Source: Caenorhabditis remanei (taxonomy: Eukaryota; Nematoda; Chromadorea; Rhabditida; Rhabditidae). Taken from it: DNA of 64,000 nt. Position 1 is the first letter of the stretch, and each line of letters begins with the position of its first letter. The stretch spans positions 24,304,001 to 24,368,000 of the forward strand of contig NC_071331.1 of the NCBI RefSeq assembly GCF_010183535.1, read 5' to 3'. Of the stretch, positions 10,531 to 22,135 are shown piece after piece. Position numbers and translations under genes: made by a program. The notes under the pieces are model-generated. The model was not told the origin of the DNA. It searched no databases and saw only the letters and a program-made list of their open reading frames with translations.

Positions 10531-11015
10531 AAGCTAGAAATCGTAGTTTGAGTACATATTGAACATAGTTATGTGTAAAAAACCACAAAAAAACCAGTAA
10601 TTTTCAAAAAAATTCTTTTGTTCCGAATGCTTAGTACGCGTCGACGGTGCGCCAGCCTTTACAATTTCAGATTCCGGATAGCGTATGTCCAAAAAATTAT
10701 ACAAATTAAGCCTTCATTTTCAAATAAAGAAGAAAATTAGCAATAAGTAGGATTTTGCAATTAGAGATCGATTTTTACATAAAATTATTATCAAGCGGGG
10801 AGAACGAAGCACCGAAAAGGGGGGGAAATTGAATGAGAACACAAAAAATTGTTTTTACATTAAAAATCACAATTAAGCAATACACAATAATGAGTTCATA
10901 CAAATTGGGTATTTTTGGGTTAAATTTAGGAAAAAAAGGGAAAAACACTAGGCAGAGTTACTTCGTGGTGGGACCCGTTTTTAAATGGGTTACGGTTTAT
11001 TAAAAGGGGCGGAGC
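10531..11015. other. 3' flank of the Shisa/WBP1-like gene
   Basis: AT-rich and gene-free. A minus-strand AATAAA at 11001-10996 lies about 15 bp past the stop codon of the gene to the right and is its likely poly(A) signal. Confidence 0.5.
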
Positions 11016-14000
11016 CTACGAAACATGAGGTGGTGTCCGACGAGAACCGTTTACCTGCAAGAAGAGAGGGATTAGTGAAAATTGTTTTTTTTTATTCAAA
11101 AATATGAATTCCGAAGCGAGTTATAGCCGGGGACGAGTTTCGGTTTTCTAGGCCACCAACTTCAAATGGTCATAACTTTGTCAGATTTTACTCAAACTAG
11201 CGGAAAATTAAATTTTCAGATTCAGGAGGCCAAGACGGTTCGAAAGAGTATAATCATGACACATTTTGGAAAATATTGGGTTCCAGGCCCAAAAGGTGCC
11301 TAGAGGGGTCTAAAATTAAGTTTTTCCAAAATAGGCCATGATTATACTCATTTGAACTGTCTTGACACGTTGAATTCAAAAATCTAATTTTCAAAGCTCA
11401 TACTATGTATTTGAATGAGTTATGAGGCAAAATCTGGAATTTCAGATTTTCGAAAATTTTCGAAATTCTATAAGTTTTTGATTTTTCAACGAAATCCTTT
11501 GATTTTGGTCTTAAAATTTACAGAATTTCTAATTATAACATAATTACTCACCTCATTCTCCAAAATACAATTCCATTCATTATTATCCGTTGATGTCGTC
11601 GCAATTGTCGTTGATGTAGTGGGTGGTGGCACGAAACACTCGTAAGGGGGCGGCGCTTCGTACATCTTTGGTGGAATCTGATCGACCGGACGGTAGAGCG
11701 CGGATGGAGAGTCAGCAGAGGACCGCGTGATCACTAGAATGTGACAATATTTATTGAAAGTGGACAGTTTCTCAGCAAGTAAGAACTAAAGATACCTAGT
11801 TAAACCACTTACTGTGAATACTTTGATACATTGGACATCCTGGAATCTTCTTACACACAATTGCAGTCACTATCACGAAGAGGGAGATGACGAGAACGGA
11901 TCCGAAGATGATCAGGGCCAGGTATCTGAAAAATATATAGGGATAAATTACATATAGTTTGTAGTGGATTTAGATGGAAATATAGCAAAGTTATATTAAC
12001 AAGTCTGGCTATTCAAAATTTTAAATATTGTACTTGCAAGCCGTGCCGGCACGTTATGAGCTGAAAAAATATATCAAAATGTAGATCTCGGTGAGTTCTA
12101 TATCATAATACAGATAGTCACAAGCTCCAAAACGCGCCTAAGACACGCCAGATCTCTTTTTTTACACCCAAACTTGAAATTTGGCCGTATGAAGTCAGTT
12201 TCCTCCCGATTTCGATATTTAAAACGCGCCCACGCCGCTCCAGGTGACCTCTTGTAAGTTTTTCGCATAGGAATAGCGCTCAAACTATCCGGATGTCATG
12301 ATTTGCTTTTTCCTACATTTTGTAAAAACAATTTTTCGACGTAAAAATGCGATTTTCTCGCTTCAAACTCAATATTATGAGCTCAAAAATGTACCAAATT
12401 TCAGATCTCAAAGAGTTCTACGTATATCCGAAATATTCGATAAAATTGTAAATTGCAAGTGATACCTCCGCCCATTTTTGTTTTAGATATAACGCTTTGA
12501 AGTTGCAGAGCGGTCAGAGTATCTGATTTACCTTCAAACGCCTGTAACTCAGCAGGAAGGCGAGATATAAAAAATGGTCAACTGAGAAAATGTAGAGAAT
12601 GAAAAAGACTATCTGTTGAATATAAATTTCAAAACGTGGTGATGGCCTAGAAAACCGAAAAATTGGGAAAACTAGTCCGCAGGCACATTAACAAATAGCC
12701 ATCCGGCCCGTAACAAATCACGGACATAGAACTCGTCGAGATCTACATTTTGGAGTTGCCCGCGTACGAATACGGGGTGGTAGGGTCCTGATAAAATAAG
12801 ACGACAAATACACAGTTTCTTACAATAAATTTACTTTATTGCAAGAAAATACAATAAGAGAGCGTAACTTACAAAACAAAAGTCAAAAGCACAAACGCTA
12901 AAATTAGAACTAACTCTGAAAGCCAACCGACTTCAGAAAACTACTTTTGCCACGTGGAGTACACGTGTCCACGTGAACTGACGCGCTGAGGTTACGGTAG
13001 GCGCGTGAGCCTTTGGCGGAGTGTCGTTGCGTATTTATTGTGAGGACTCGAAGAACTACAGGGTTATGAGGGTACCTTGCCACCGGCAACTTTGGTATAT
13101 TTTTACGCTCGTAATATTTATTGTGAAGCGAGTTAGGCGCCGGAGCTGGCTGGCCCGTTTCGGCCCGGTTTGCAAGTATGATGTTAACGGACCTCTAATC
13201 TCGCGCCGATAGCGCCCCCGGCCATTCTAGTAATGTCTTTCCCTTTCTGAACCCCCAATGTAACATTTTGTTCTTTCCCTCCCTCCCTTCTATTCCACGA
13301 AATGAAACCTTCTTGTTCCTTCTCTCCCCCCATAATACTACTTTTTTCCAAAAGAATTAGTAAAAAAGACGTCCAGAAGGAGCAAGAAGGGCGGCTCATA
13401 ACAGGAAACACTATCTACGTGTGTCTGCGTCTCTCCATCTCCTGTACTCTCTCCATCTCGTCTACTTATTTTTCCGGTTGCTCGCCTTTTCTTACTCTTT
13501 TACTCCCTTGCCTATGAGTAGATCATATGTTAGTCAGAGGAGAAGAAAAGGGAAATTAAAAAATGAATGTGCCTGGGTTGAGAAAGTGCACTGGCTCAGT
13601 GTCTAGAGACTTAAAAAGGTTAGAATATTGACAGAGTGCAAAAAATAGATTAAAATTTGTGGTAATGAACTTCTGAGTCAGAAGAGACGCTGGAATTTTG
13701 GAATCTGAATGAAAAAAATGGAAAGGAAATGTTATATATGGTAATTTTATTTGGGAGAACAGAAATTTTTGAAAATCTAGACAGTTTAAACCTAGCAAAG
13801 GTCGAATACAGTTAATAGAGCTAGTAGTATTTGCGGAGTTTGGAAAATGTGCGGTTTCTGCGTAAGAATACTGAAAATGTTGAATTGTTAGGTAGTTTTA
13901 GCTTTAAGTATAGAAGAAAGAGTGAAAATTCTGAGCATGCTTGAAAAATTGGACGCGTACCCTGAATTGTGAAACAAATTCAAAATTTTTAAGCCTAAGA

Positions 14001-17000
14001 ATCCCAAAATTGCTAAAAACAGGAATCCCAAAATTGAAAACAGGGAAGTTATACGTTAAAAGACAGTCTGGGGTGCCTAGGACGCCTGACCTCTTAAAGT
14101 GTTTATGATTTCCAAGTAAAATACTTAAATTATGTAATTTTAGTGTCAAAAACTAAAAGACACTTGTTTTGCTAAAACTATTTGAAAAAATATTTGAATT
14201 TAAGTGTTCCACACAAGGTTAAACTTTGGAAAAGCTGGCTACTTGACTAAAAACATCCAAAACACTTAATAACTGACAGCATAGGGAATGTTTGGCGACT
14301 CTTAACTCGGTTTACAGAATCATTCTGCAGAATTTTTTTCAGATTCGGAATCTACGGACTTGAAAATATCAGGTGCCAAATTCTTGAGTCATTTGAATGA
14401 GGACACGGTCACCCTGTTAGCTTCTCAAGTTAGGATATTAGGACTGTTTGAAAACTTTTTAAACAAGAATTTCTTCTGCGAATCCAGATTTTTAAGCTTC
14501 TTACCCCCCATTTTTTATATATTTCTAGACAAAACCTCCCTTCCCTATTATTCTTCATGCCCTGCGGAACACAACAGCCTTAAACTTATTGCACTCATCA
14601 CATTCTTGTTCCTGTCATAAACAGATATATTCATTTTTTGTTGTCTTTCTCTCTATGCTGGATATACTGAAAGTATTTCCGGGAAATGGAGGAAAAGTTT
14701 CTTATGGGAGAAAGAAAAGAGAGAGAGTACAGAAAAGAAGAGGATCTTTTCATGAAAAATAGCAAAAAAAGGATGTTTTTAGGCTTATTTCAAAGTTAAA
14801 CGGTTGAAAAACACGATACTTATGAAAATTCTTCGAAAATTGATTTTCACGACTTTAAACCTAAAAATTCAAATTCAGCAAGTTAAGAGCTTCAAAATGA
14901 GCCCCATATCAACATGTTTTGGTAGAATTCCAAATTTCAACCGTGCGTCGCGGTCGGCGTCGCGTGTTTTACAGTAGAATTCAAATTGGACCGAAACTGG
15001 TCGAAATGGGGCTTATTTTAAAGCTCTTGACTTGCTTATTCTGAAAATTCTAGTTTCAACTGTCTGGGGTGTCATCGGCGCGATTTCCAGCACGTTCTCA
15101 GTTTCAGAAGCTCCCTTTCTTCATTGTTGCTCATTTTTCCTCCATTTTTTCACTTTTTCAATGTTTTCCTTCAAAAATCCCTCAATTTTTTTCTTTTTCC
15201 AGAATCACCTCTCCATCCCAACAAGTTTCCCATTCCCTTTCTCCCTCAAAAAACGCATTTCACACTCCATTCCAAAATCTTTTCTTCTCCTTCTTTTCGA
15301 AAACTTTTTTTTCGAAAAAAAAAAAAGAAATTCTCGAAAAGAAATCTATTTTGTCAATGTCCCCCGAGAGAGGGTGTCGAAAGAGCACCAAGAAGAAGAG
15401 CACAATCAGATTTCCCCTCTCTTCAGAAGAGAAATAGTGTGGTGACTGGAGAGACGCAGAGAGAGAGAATTCGTAAAGTGATTTTTATGATTTGTGAGAG
15501 AGAGAGAAATCTCTCCTGGGAGAAGAGGATTTGACGAGTGAAGAGGAGAGGAAAAAATCAAATCTTTTGACAGGAAATTCTATTGGTAGCCCACTCAGCC
15601 TACTAGTACTATGTGACATGTCTCTTCCCCCCTCAAATCAAACATTTTTGACGTAAAAACAAATTTTTCGGATAGAGCACGACGAGAGCTTTCGAATGAA
15701 CCCCATATCGACGTTGTTTGGTGTGATTTGAAAATTTTCAAAAATTGAGGACACACGCGACGCCGACCGCGTGTGTCCTCAATTTTTGAAAATTTTCAAA
15801 TCACACCAAACCACGAAGATCGCGTTGGATTAAGTCGGAAAGCAACCAAACCAATATTTTTGAATTCAGAAGAATGAGAGCTTCAAAATGAGCCCCATAT
15901 CGGCTTGTTTTGGTTCAATTCAAATTTTCGGGTATGACACGCGACGCCGACCGCGACGCGTGGTCGAAAAATTAAGTTTGCTAGAAACAGGTCGTGTTTT
16001 GGCTTGTTTTAAAGCTAACAACTTGAAAAACACAATAATCAAAAAATTGAGAGCTTTGGATCACAAATTTTTCAGATATCGCGTTTCGGGGAACACATAA
16101 ATTTGATTTTTTCTCCCCAAATTCTTCGAAAATTGGTTTTTACGACTTTAAACCTGAAAAATTCAAACTCAGCAAGTCGAGAGCTTCAAAATGAGCCCCA
16201 TATCGGCTTGTTTTGGTTCAATTCAAATTTTCCGGTATGGCACGCGACGCCGACCGCGACGCATGGTCGAAAAATGAAAGCAAACTGAAATGAATCGTGT
16301 TTGAGCTCATTTCAAAGCTCTTGTCCTGCTGAGTCTAAAAATTTTAATTTCAACCGTCTGGGGTGTTATCGGCGCGTTTTCTAGCACATTTTCAGTTCCA
16401 AAGGCTCCCTCTCCCAGTTTTTTCTCTCTTTTTTGTTTCTCTTGGTCCAAAAAAATTTAATTCCATTTGTGTGCGAATGTTGTTTTAAGCCGCTTCTCCT
16501 CCTTACTCATCCACCACTTTTATTCCCAACACACATTTTCAATTTAATGCATTTCTCTGTGTGTGTGCCTCTACCAAATAATCTGATTAGTTGGCCGCGT
16601 CGGCTGCTGTTTCCAAATTTTTTCATCATCTAGTCGGAAAAAGACAGAATAGTGCATGAGCAGACGGGAGAGAGCAATTTAATTAGCACCCAGCCAAGGC
16701 TTAGTCCGTTTGGTGGAGACCAGACCAAAAAAAGGGAAATTTTGAGGTCAGTTGAAATTAGAAAAAAGTTTGGGATTTTAATTTATAGAATTAAAAATGT
16801 GAAATTCAGAATAACCAAGTCAAGAGCTTCAAAATGAGCCCCATATCGACCTGTTTCGGTTAACTTTGAATTCTACCGTAAGACACGCGACGCCGACCGC
16901 GACGCGTGGTCGAAAAATGAAAATTTTCAGAAACACGTCGATATGGGTATCAATCGAACGGTAATGAGATGGAAATTACGAATATACTATTTTCAGTTTA

Positions 17001-18415
17001 AAATTCCAAATTTTGAATTCAATTTTTCCCCATTTTTTGAATTTTTTGGTGGTCCCCCCATCAAATAATACAATGACGTACTCTTTCAAGAAGTTCCTCA
17101 ATTCTTGATTCGCAATTTCTTGTTTTTCCTTCTCGAAATCCTCCAACGAGCAGCAATAAACGCCGTGTTTTTCTTTCAACAACGAATTGGTCGGCGGCAG
17201 TTTCGAGGTGCAGCAATGAACGAATGTCGGGTTCGCTTTGAAGTCGGGACACGTTTTATTTCGAAGACTACCTGCAATCAACTCGTGTGATAAGATGACT
17301 AGTGGAAATTGGTAGAGGGAGACCAGGCGGTGTTTTTAGTGCAAATTTCAGAAAAATCGGTCGGAATTGGGCGGAGTTACGAGAGTTTGAAAAAAAAAAT
17401 TTTTTTTAATTTTTTTAAAAAAGACCATTTTCAAAATTCTGTAATTGTTTGAGTTTTTGAGCTATTTAGTTGAATTTAATTGCATTTTAAAGACAATGTC
17501 TTACATTTTTAAATAAAATAAAAATTTTACATAATCGGTTAAAAGTGGGCGGAGTAACGAGAGTTTGAAAAAACAAATATTTGAAAATTTTCAAAAATTG
17601 TCATTTTTCGAACTTTTGTAATTTTTTGAGTTTTCAAGCTATTTAAATGAATTTATATGTATTTTGAAGACAATTTCTTAAATTTTTAAATAAATTAAAA
17701 TTTTTAAATAATTGGTTAAAAATGGGCGGAGTTACAAAAGTTTGAAAAAACTACATTTTTTAAACATTTTTCAAAAATTGCCAATTTTCAAACCTTTGTA
17801 ACTTTTTGAGTTTTTAAGCTATTTGAATGAATTAAATTGCATTTTGAAGACATTTTCTCAAATTTGTAATTAACATAAAAATTTTAAATAATTGGTTAAA
17901 AATGGGCGGAGTTACGAGAGTTTGAAAAAAATAATTTTTTCAAATTTTTCAAAAATTGTCATTTTTCGAACTTTTGTAATTTTTTGAGTTTTTAACCTAT
18001 TTATAGGATTTTTTTTTGCATTTTAAAAACAATTTTTTGCATTTTTAGGAAAACTAACCCAAATTACTAAAAACAACCACCTCAAATGGTTTAAAACTGG
18101 CAAAGAAAGGACAGTTAAAATTTTTGATTTTTCAAAATTCTCAAAAATTAAAACTTTCATAACTTTTTCAATTTTTATTTATTTTTAATATAATTACTAT
18201 CGAAACATGCCCACTAAATTACCTATCTATTCATATAAAAATCTCGCTCAAAAATCCCATCTGGCGCGCCTCGGGCGCGTTCACAAAGACTCACCTCCTG
18301 GCGTTGCTGCTGGAATCGGACATACTAGAGCAGTGGATTCTTGGAAAACGAAAAATAGCAGAAAGACAATAGTTGAGGACAGTATAGTAGGCGTTATGGT
18401 ACGATGCCACCGCAT
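11016..18415 (-). CDS. Small single-pass membrane protein with signal peptide and PPPY motif (Shisa/WBP1-like)
   Basis: Five exons (18415-18295, 17271-17082, 11925-11813, 11733-11552, 11054-11016) join in phase to 214 residues. Residues 1-29 are a signal peptide (core IVFLLFFVF, likely cut after STA). The short extracellular part has C32, C48 and two vicinal pairs, HCC (60-61) and YCC (80-81). A membrane segment spans about 106-128, then a CKK border. The cytoplasmic tail is Pro/Ser/Thr-rich with PPPY at 169-172, a ligand for WW domains such as those of Nedd4-type ubiquitin ligases. This order (signal, Cys pairs, one TM, PPxY tail) is that of Shisa, WBP1 and VOPP1 proteins, but I cannot tell which. 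Intron 2 is 5.2 kb and full of repeats; intron 1 is 1.0 kb. It probably acts at the plasma membrane or endosome. Confidence 0.8.
11215..11400. repeat. Palindromic repeat with GAGTATAATCATG arms
   Basis: The left arm has GAGTATAATCATGACA and the right arm CATGATTATACTCATTTGAA, about 120 bp apart and inverted. Relatives lie at about 30.6 and 31.75 kb in the channel gene. It sits in intron 4 of the Shisa/WBP1-like gene. Confidence 0.65.
11926..14880. other. Left part of the 5.2-kb intron
   Basis: No exon could be placed. 12.8-13.2 kb is less AT-rich (several CACGTG and GGCGC words), which could be an old inserted element, but no terminal repeats or coding traces are evident. 13.2-13.55 kb is C/T-rich. 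The rest is AT-rich. Confidence 0.45.
14880..16965. repeat. Cluster of a second CG-core palindrome family
   Basis: Five copies at about 14.88-15.03, 15.69-15.88, 15.88-16.02, 16.18-16.33 and 16.82-16.96 kb. They share the phrase AGCTTCAAAATGAGCCCCAT and a core CGCGACGCCGACCGCGACGC (or its complement). The arms pair imperfectly. All lie in intron 2 of the Shisa/WBP1-like gene. Confidence 0.75.
15717..15810. repeat. Perfect hairpin with 43-bp arms
   Basis: Positions 15717-15759 are the exact reverse complement of 15768-15810, with an 8-base loop (ACGCCGAC). It is the inner part of one copy of the second palindrome family but far more perfect than its relatives. Confidence 0.9.
17365..18065. 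repeat. Four-copy tandem repeat, period about 180 bp
   Basis: The phrase GGGCGGAGTTACGAGAGTTTG recurs (with variants) at about 17369, 17547, 17723 and 17903. Each unit also has TTTTTGAGTTTT and AAATAATTGGTTAAAA. It lies in intron 1 of the Shisa/WBP1-like gene, just upstream of exon 2. Confidence 0.8.
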
Positions 18416-20590
18416 TTTTGGGGAAGGTTTCTGGAAATAAATTTTGGAAATAAAATTTGAGTTTGGGAGGGGAAACTTGAAAATTATACAAAAAATGGAG
18501 ACAAATGGAGTAAAAAACTAAAAAGCGGTAGAAAAAAGATTAATAACTATGTTAGAAAGATAAGGAGATAAGAAGTAGCTAAAAGAAAAAAAATTCAGAA
18601 AAAAAATTTTGTGCTGAAATTTTTTTTTCTGAAAATGTGATTTTTTTTCTTCTTCAATTTAAAGTACAGGTGTTATGAAATGGATAATAAAAAATTGGAT
18701 CTATAATTATATAAAAAGGATTAGAAACTAAGATTATTGTGTTGAAAATGTCATGAGAGTATTGCTAAAATCTGGAAATTTGACTTTTTGACAATTTGCT
18801 TTTATTTAATTTTCTAGGTACAGGTGTGATGAAATGGATAGTGTTACATGAGAGACAGGCGATTTCAATTCGAAAAACGGGCGGAGAACCGGTTTTTTCG
18901 GCCACAGACCGCAGGAAAATGAAAAATTATATAATATATACTCTGTGTGTGTCTAAATCTCTCATACATATGATTTATGAAATATATATGATTTATAATA
19001 AGGGGAAGCTTTTGAAATGAATGGAATTAATATTTTTTTTAACATGTTGGCAAAACGACTAAAAAAAGTCCGAAAACATTTTTAGAGAAAATTGGAATTT
19101 TTCTAAGAAACTTGATTCTTAAAGCAGAAACTGACTAATTTCTTAGTTAGTAACATGAAACTAAATGCTCTAGCAGAAATTTGACACACCAGGAAATGTG
19201 TCACAGACCAGTCTAACACTGCTACAACAATTGGGGGTTTTTTACTGGAAATGGAAACTTTAGAAAGTTTCTGGAAAAAAAAAAGAATTGCCAAATTTGT
19301 TTAAATCATAATGTTTAACACTTTGACTCGAAAAACCTTAACCATTAATGATTTTGACACTGTGACTCCGAAAATTAAAACAAAATCAAAGACGAATTGA
19401 GATTAGCGTTTTGAAAGTTTTTTAAACAGAAAAAATACGCTTTTTTAAGCTAAAATACACGTAAAACTCTATCTTAAACCGTTATTACCAAAAAATGGGA
19501 AAAACTAGTAAGTAACGGAGAATATCCCAAAACCTTTGAGAAATTCCTAGTAGTTAGTAGCGGTAAGTCTAAAATAACGAGGCTAGAGGTTATTTGACAT
19601 GAAAAACTCAATTTATATGCTAACATACAAGTAAATTTTCATCTTAAACCCCAAAAAATTTGTACTTTGAAAAAAGCCTTTCAACCACTACGAAAAACCT
19701 AATTTTAAAAAGTCTAAAAAATTTTGGGTGTCTGCCCCAATTTTCCTTCGAAAGACACGATTTTGATGTCAAAATACATTCAAACTTCTATTTTAGACCA
19801 CTAAAACCAAAAAAGTCAAACTTTTAAAAAAATTTTGATCCTCCTCCAAAAATTTTAAAGAGAGTCATTAATTTTATTTCAAAATTTGCAATTTTATCAC
19901 CAGATACCAATTAAAAGATCTTCTAAACCTAAAAAAAACACAATTTTCAAAAAATGTTTTTAAAAACTTAGGGGGAGGTTCACGCACTCAGGGCCTAAGT
20001 GTGGGCCTTAGATTCAAAAACATTTTCTGAAAAAAACGATTTTGATGTCAAAAAACCCCTAAAACCCAAAAAATTCGACAATTTTTTAAGTGTCACCACC
20101 CCCCCCCCCCCCCCACCAAAAAATTTTTTGACACCAAAATTTTTCCGAAATTTCTAAACAATATACATAAAAGAGAAGGGGGGAATAGAAACAGAAGGGG
20201 AAAAATGGTTAGTCCTTCCATTCCATCCAACAAGAAAACAGAGTGTGTGGTTGTGGTTGATGGGGCACACACTCTCACTCTCTGCGTCTCTCCATCTCTC
20301 TCATTTCTCTCTAATTCTCCATCAGAGATAGTGTAACTTCTCTGAGAGTGTCTTTTTGCAAAGTGGGCGGAGCCTAAAAGGGAGACGCAGAGACTCCCTC
20401 CCCATAGGCAATATGTTTCAATGGGAAGAAGTGGCGGGTTGGAGAGAGAGAGAGAGAGACGCAGGCAATTAGAAAAAAAGAGAAAAAGACAAAGTGCATG
20501 GGCTCTCCCCCTAAATCAGTATGATTAAAAAAGTTTTCTGCTTTTTTTTTTTTTGAGAATTCTTGACACAATTTTTAAAGTATATACTTT
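18416..20590. other. Intergenic, upstream of the Shisa/WBP1-like gene
   Basis: No gene is seen. It contains AT-rich sequence, a C tract at 20099-20114 and, at 20.25-20.47 kb, a CT/GA-rich segment with several GAGACGCAGA/TCTGCGTCTC words. The promoter of the minus-strand gene should lie near the left end. Confidence 0.5.
20099..20114. repeat. C16 homopolymer tract
   Basis: Sixteen consecutive C bases (G16 on the minus strand), followed by A and two more C. Long poly-G tracts can form quadruplexes and are known deletion hotspots in C. elegans lacking the DOG-1 helicase. Confidence 0.9.
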
Positions 20591-20599
20591 GAGAATTGT

Positions 20600-22135
20600 C
20601 AGAAAATTTTTGGATATTCATAATCTCTGTGCTATTACCTTTCATTTGATACCCTTATCGACCTATTTCTGATAAATTTGAATTTTGACCGCGACGCGAC
20701 CGCAACGCACCATGGAAATCCTCAAAAAGCGAAAATGAAAGGAATATAGGCGATATAGGTATCAAATTAAAGCTAAAAACCTCAAAAAGTAGAAAATCGT
20801 ATTAAAAACAGGAAAAGTACATTTTCAACAAAATTATGTGTAAAATACTGGGAAAAATCCAGAAAATAGCCAAAACTAGCCTGAATCCTCGAAATTTTGT
20901 GAAAATTTCACAATAATCAAACTCCTGAGATCACTGGCTTTCGTTTGATGCCCACATCGCCAATATTCGGATGATTTTGAAAAATACAAATTTTCTATCA
21001 CGCGGCGCGTGTCGCGTCGCGGCTTCAGATCTAAAAAATCAAAATGGTCGGAAATAGGTCGATATGGGTATCAAATGAAAGCTACTGATTTGAAAAATAC
21101 AAAAATCGCAATATCAAACTGTGCGGACCACATCAGGAAAATATAGTGGCTGTTTTCAGTATTTTGGATTTTCAGGATTTGGCGGCTGGAATGTTGAGAT
21201 TAAAAATTTTTAAAAATTAAACAACATTTTTGGACTCCTGAAGTTTTAAGCTTTTATTTGATACCCATATTGCCTATATTCTAATGATTTTGAAAATTTC
21301 GGAGTCATGCGTCGCGTGTCGCGTCGCGGCTTCAGATCTAAAAAATCAAAATGGTCGGAAATAGGTCGATATGGGTATAAAATGAAAGCTAATAATCTGT
21401 AGAGTCTGATTATAAACTTTTTAAACCAAAATTCCATCAATTTTCTCCACTCAACAACTATATACCACTCAAAAAAAAGGGAAAGGAAACCCAATTCTTA
21501 GGGTGGTGGTGTTGAGACATGTCTGAAATCAAATATGACGCGCCTCTTTCATTCCTTTTTTCAATAGCTTGTAAAGAAGGGACACTGCTGCCAGCTGTTT
21601 ACCAACCGGGGGAGGGACGACAGAAAACAAACAGAAAATAATATTGCTAAAGGAAAAGAGCCCCCCTCCACCCCAATTCTTAAAAATGTGTGTTCCCCTC
21701 CTCCGACCACTTTCAGCAAAATGAATGAAAGAAAATGCTGTGAGTGAGCACAGAAAACACCTCTTTGTATAGAAATGGACGGATGTTTTTGGCTGAAAAC
21801 GGAAATGAGGGGAAAAGTGGGCGGAGTCTTTGTTATTTTGGAACTGCTGAGGTTGAGAGCTTTGATTTGATAGCAATATCGTCCCAGTTCAATGAGATTA
21901 TTTTTTTCGAAGTTTTGATCTACATTGGCTGGCACGCAGCCGCTTCTGACTGAAATTACCATTTTCAGACTCCCCTTGCCATTAGCTTTCATTTGATACC
22001 CATATCAACGCATTTCTGACAATTTTGATTTTTTGGAGCTGAAGCCGCGACGCGACACGCGACGCACAACACCAAAATTTTCAGAATGTTCAGAAAATAG
22101 GTCATATGAGTATCAAATGAAAGCTCTCAACTTGA
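20600..22135. repeat. Cluster of four to five CG-core palindromes
   Basis: Copies at about 20.64-20.78, 20.93-21.09, 21.24-21.39 and 21.98-22.13 kb, plus a fragment at 21.86 kb. Each has CATTTGATACCC on one side, GGGTATCAAATGAAAGC on the other and a core such as GCGTGTCGCGTCGCGGC in one or the other orientation. Confidence 0.85.

Noticed and set aside
12780..13215. Solo LTR or other retroelement remnant
   Set aside because: Base composition differs from the surroundings, but no TG...CA ends, target duplication or primer-binding site could be shown.
13904..14620. Short Phe/Asn-rich ORFs on both strands
   Set aside because: Typical of AT-rich intron sequence; no conserved motif.
15032..15534. 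Three overlapping plus-strand ORFs rich in Phe, Ser and Lys
   Set aside because: They come from a T/C-rich stretch followed by an A/G-rich one. No phase is favoured, no splice model fits, and they lie in an intron of the opposite strand.
21529..21992. Overlapping minus-strand ORFs between two palindromes
   Set aside because: They include parts of the repeat arms. No splice model or recognisable domain is seen.
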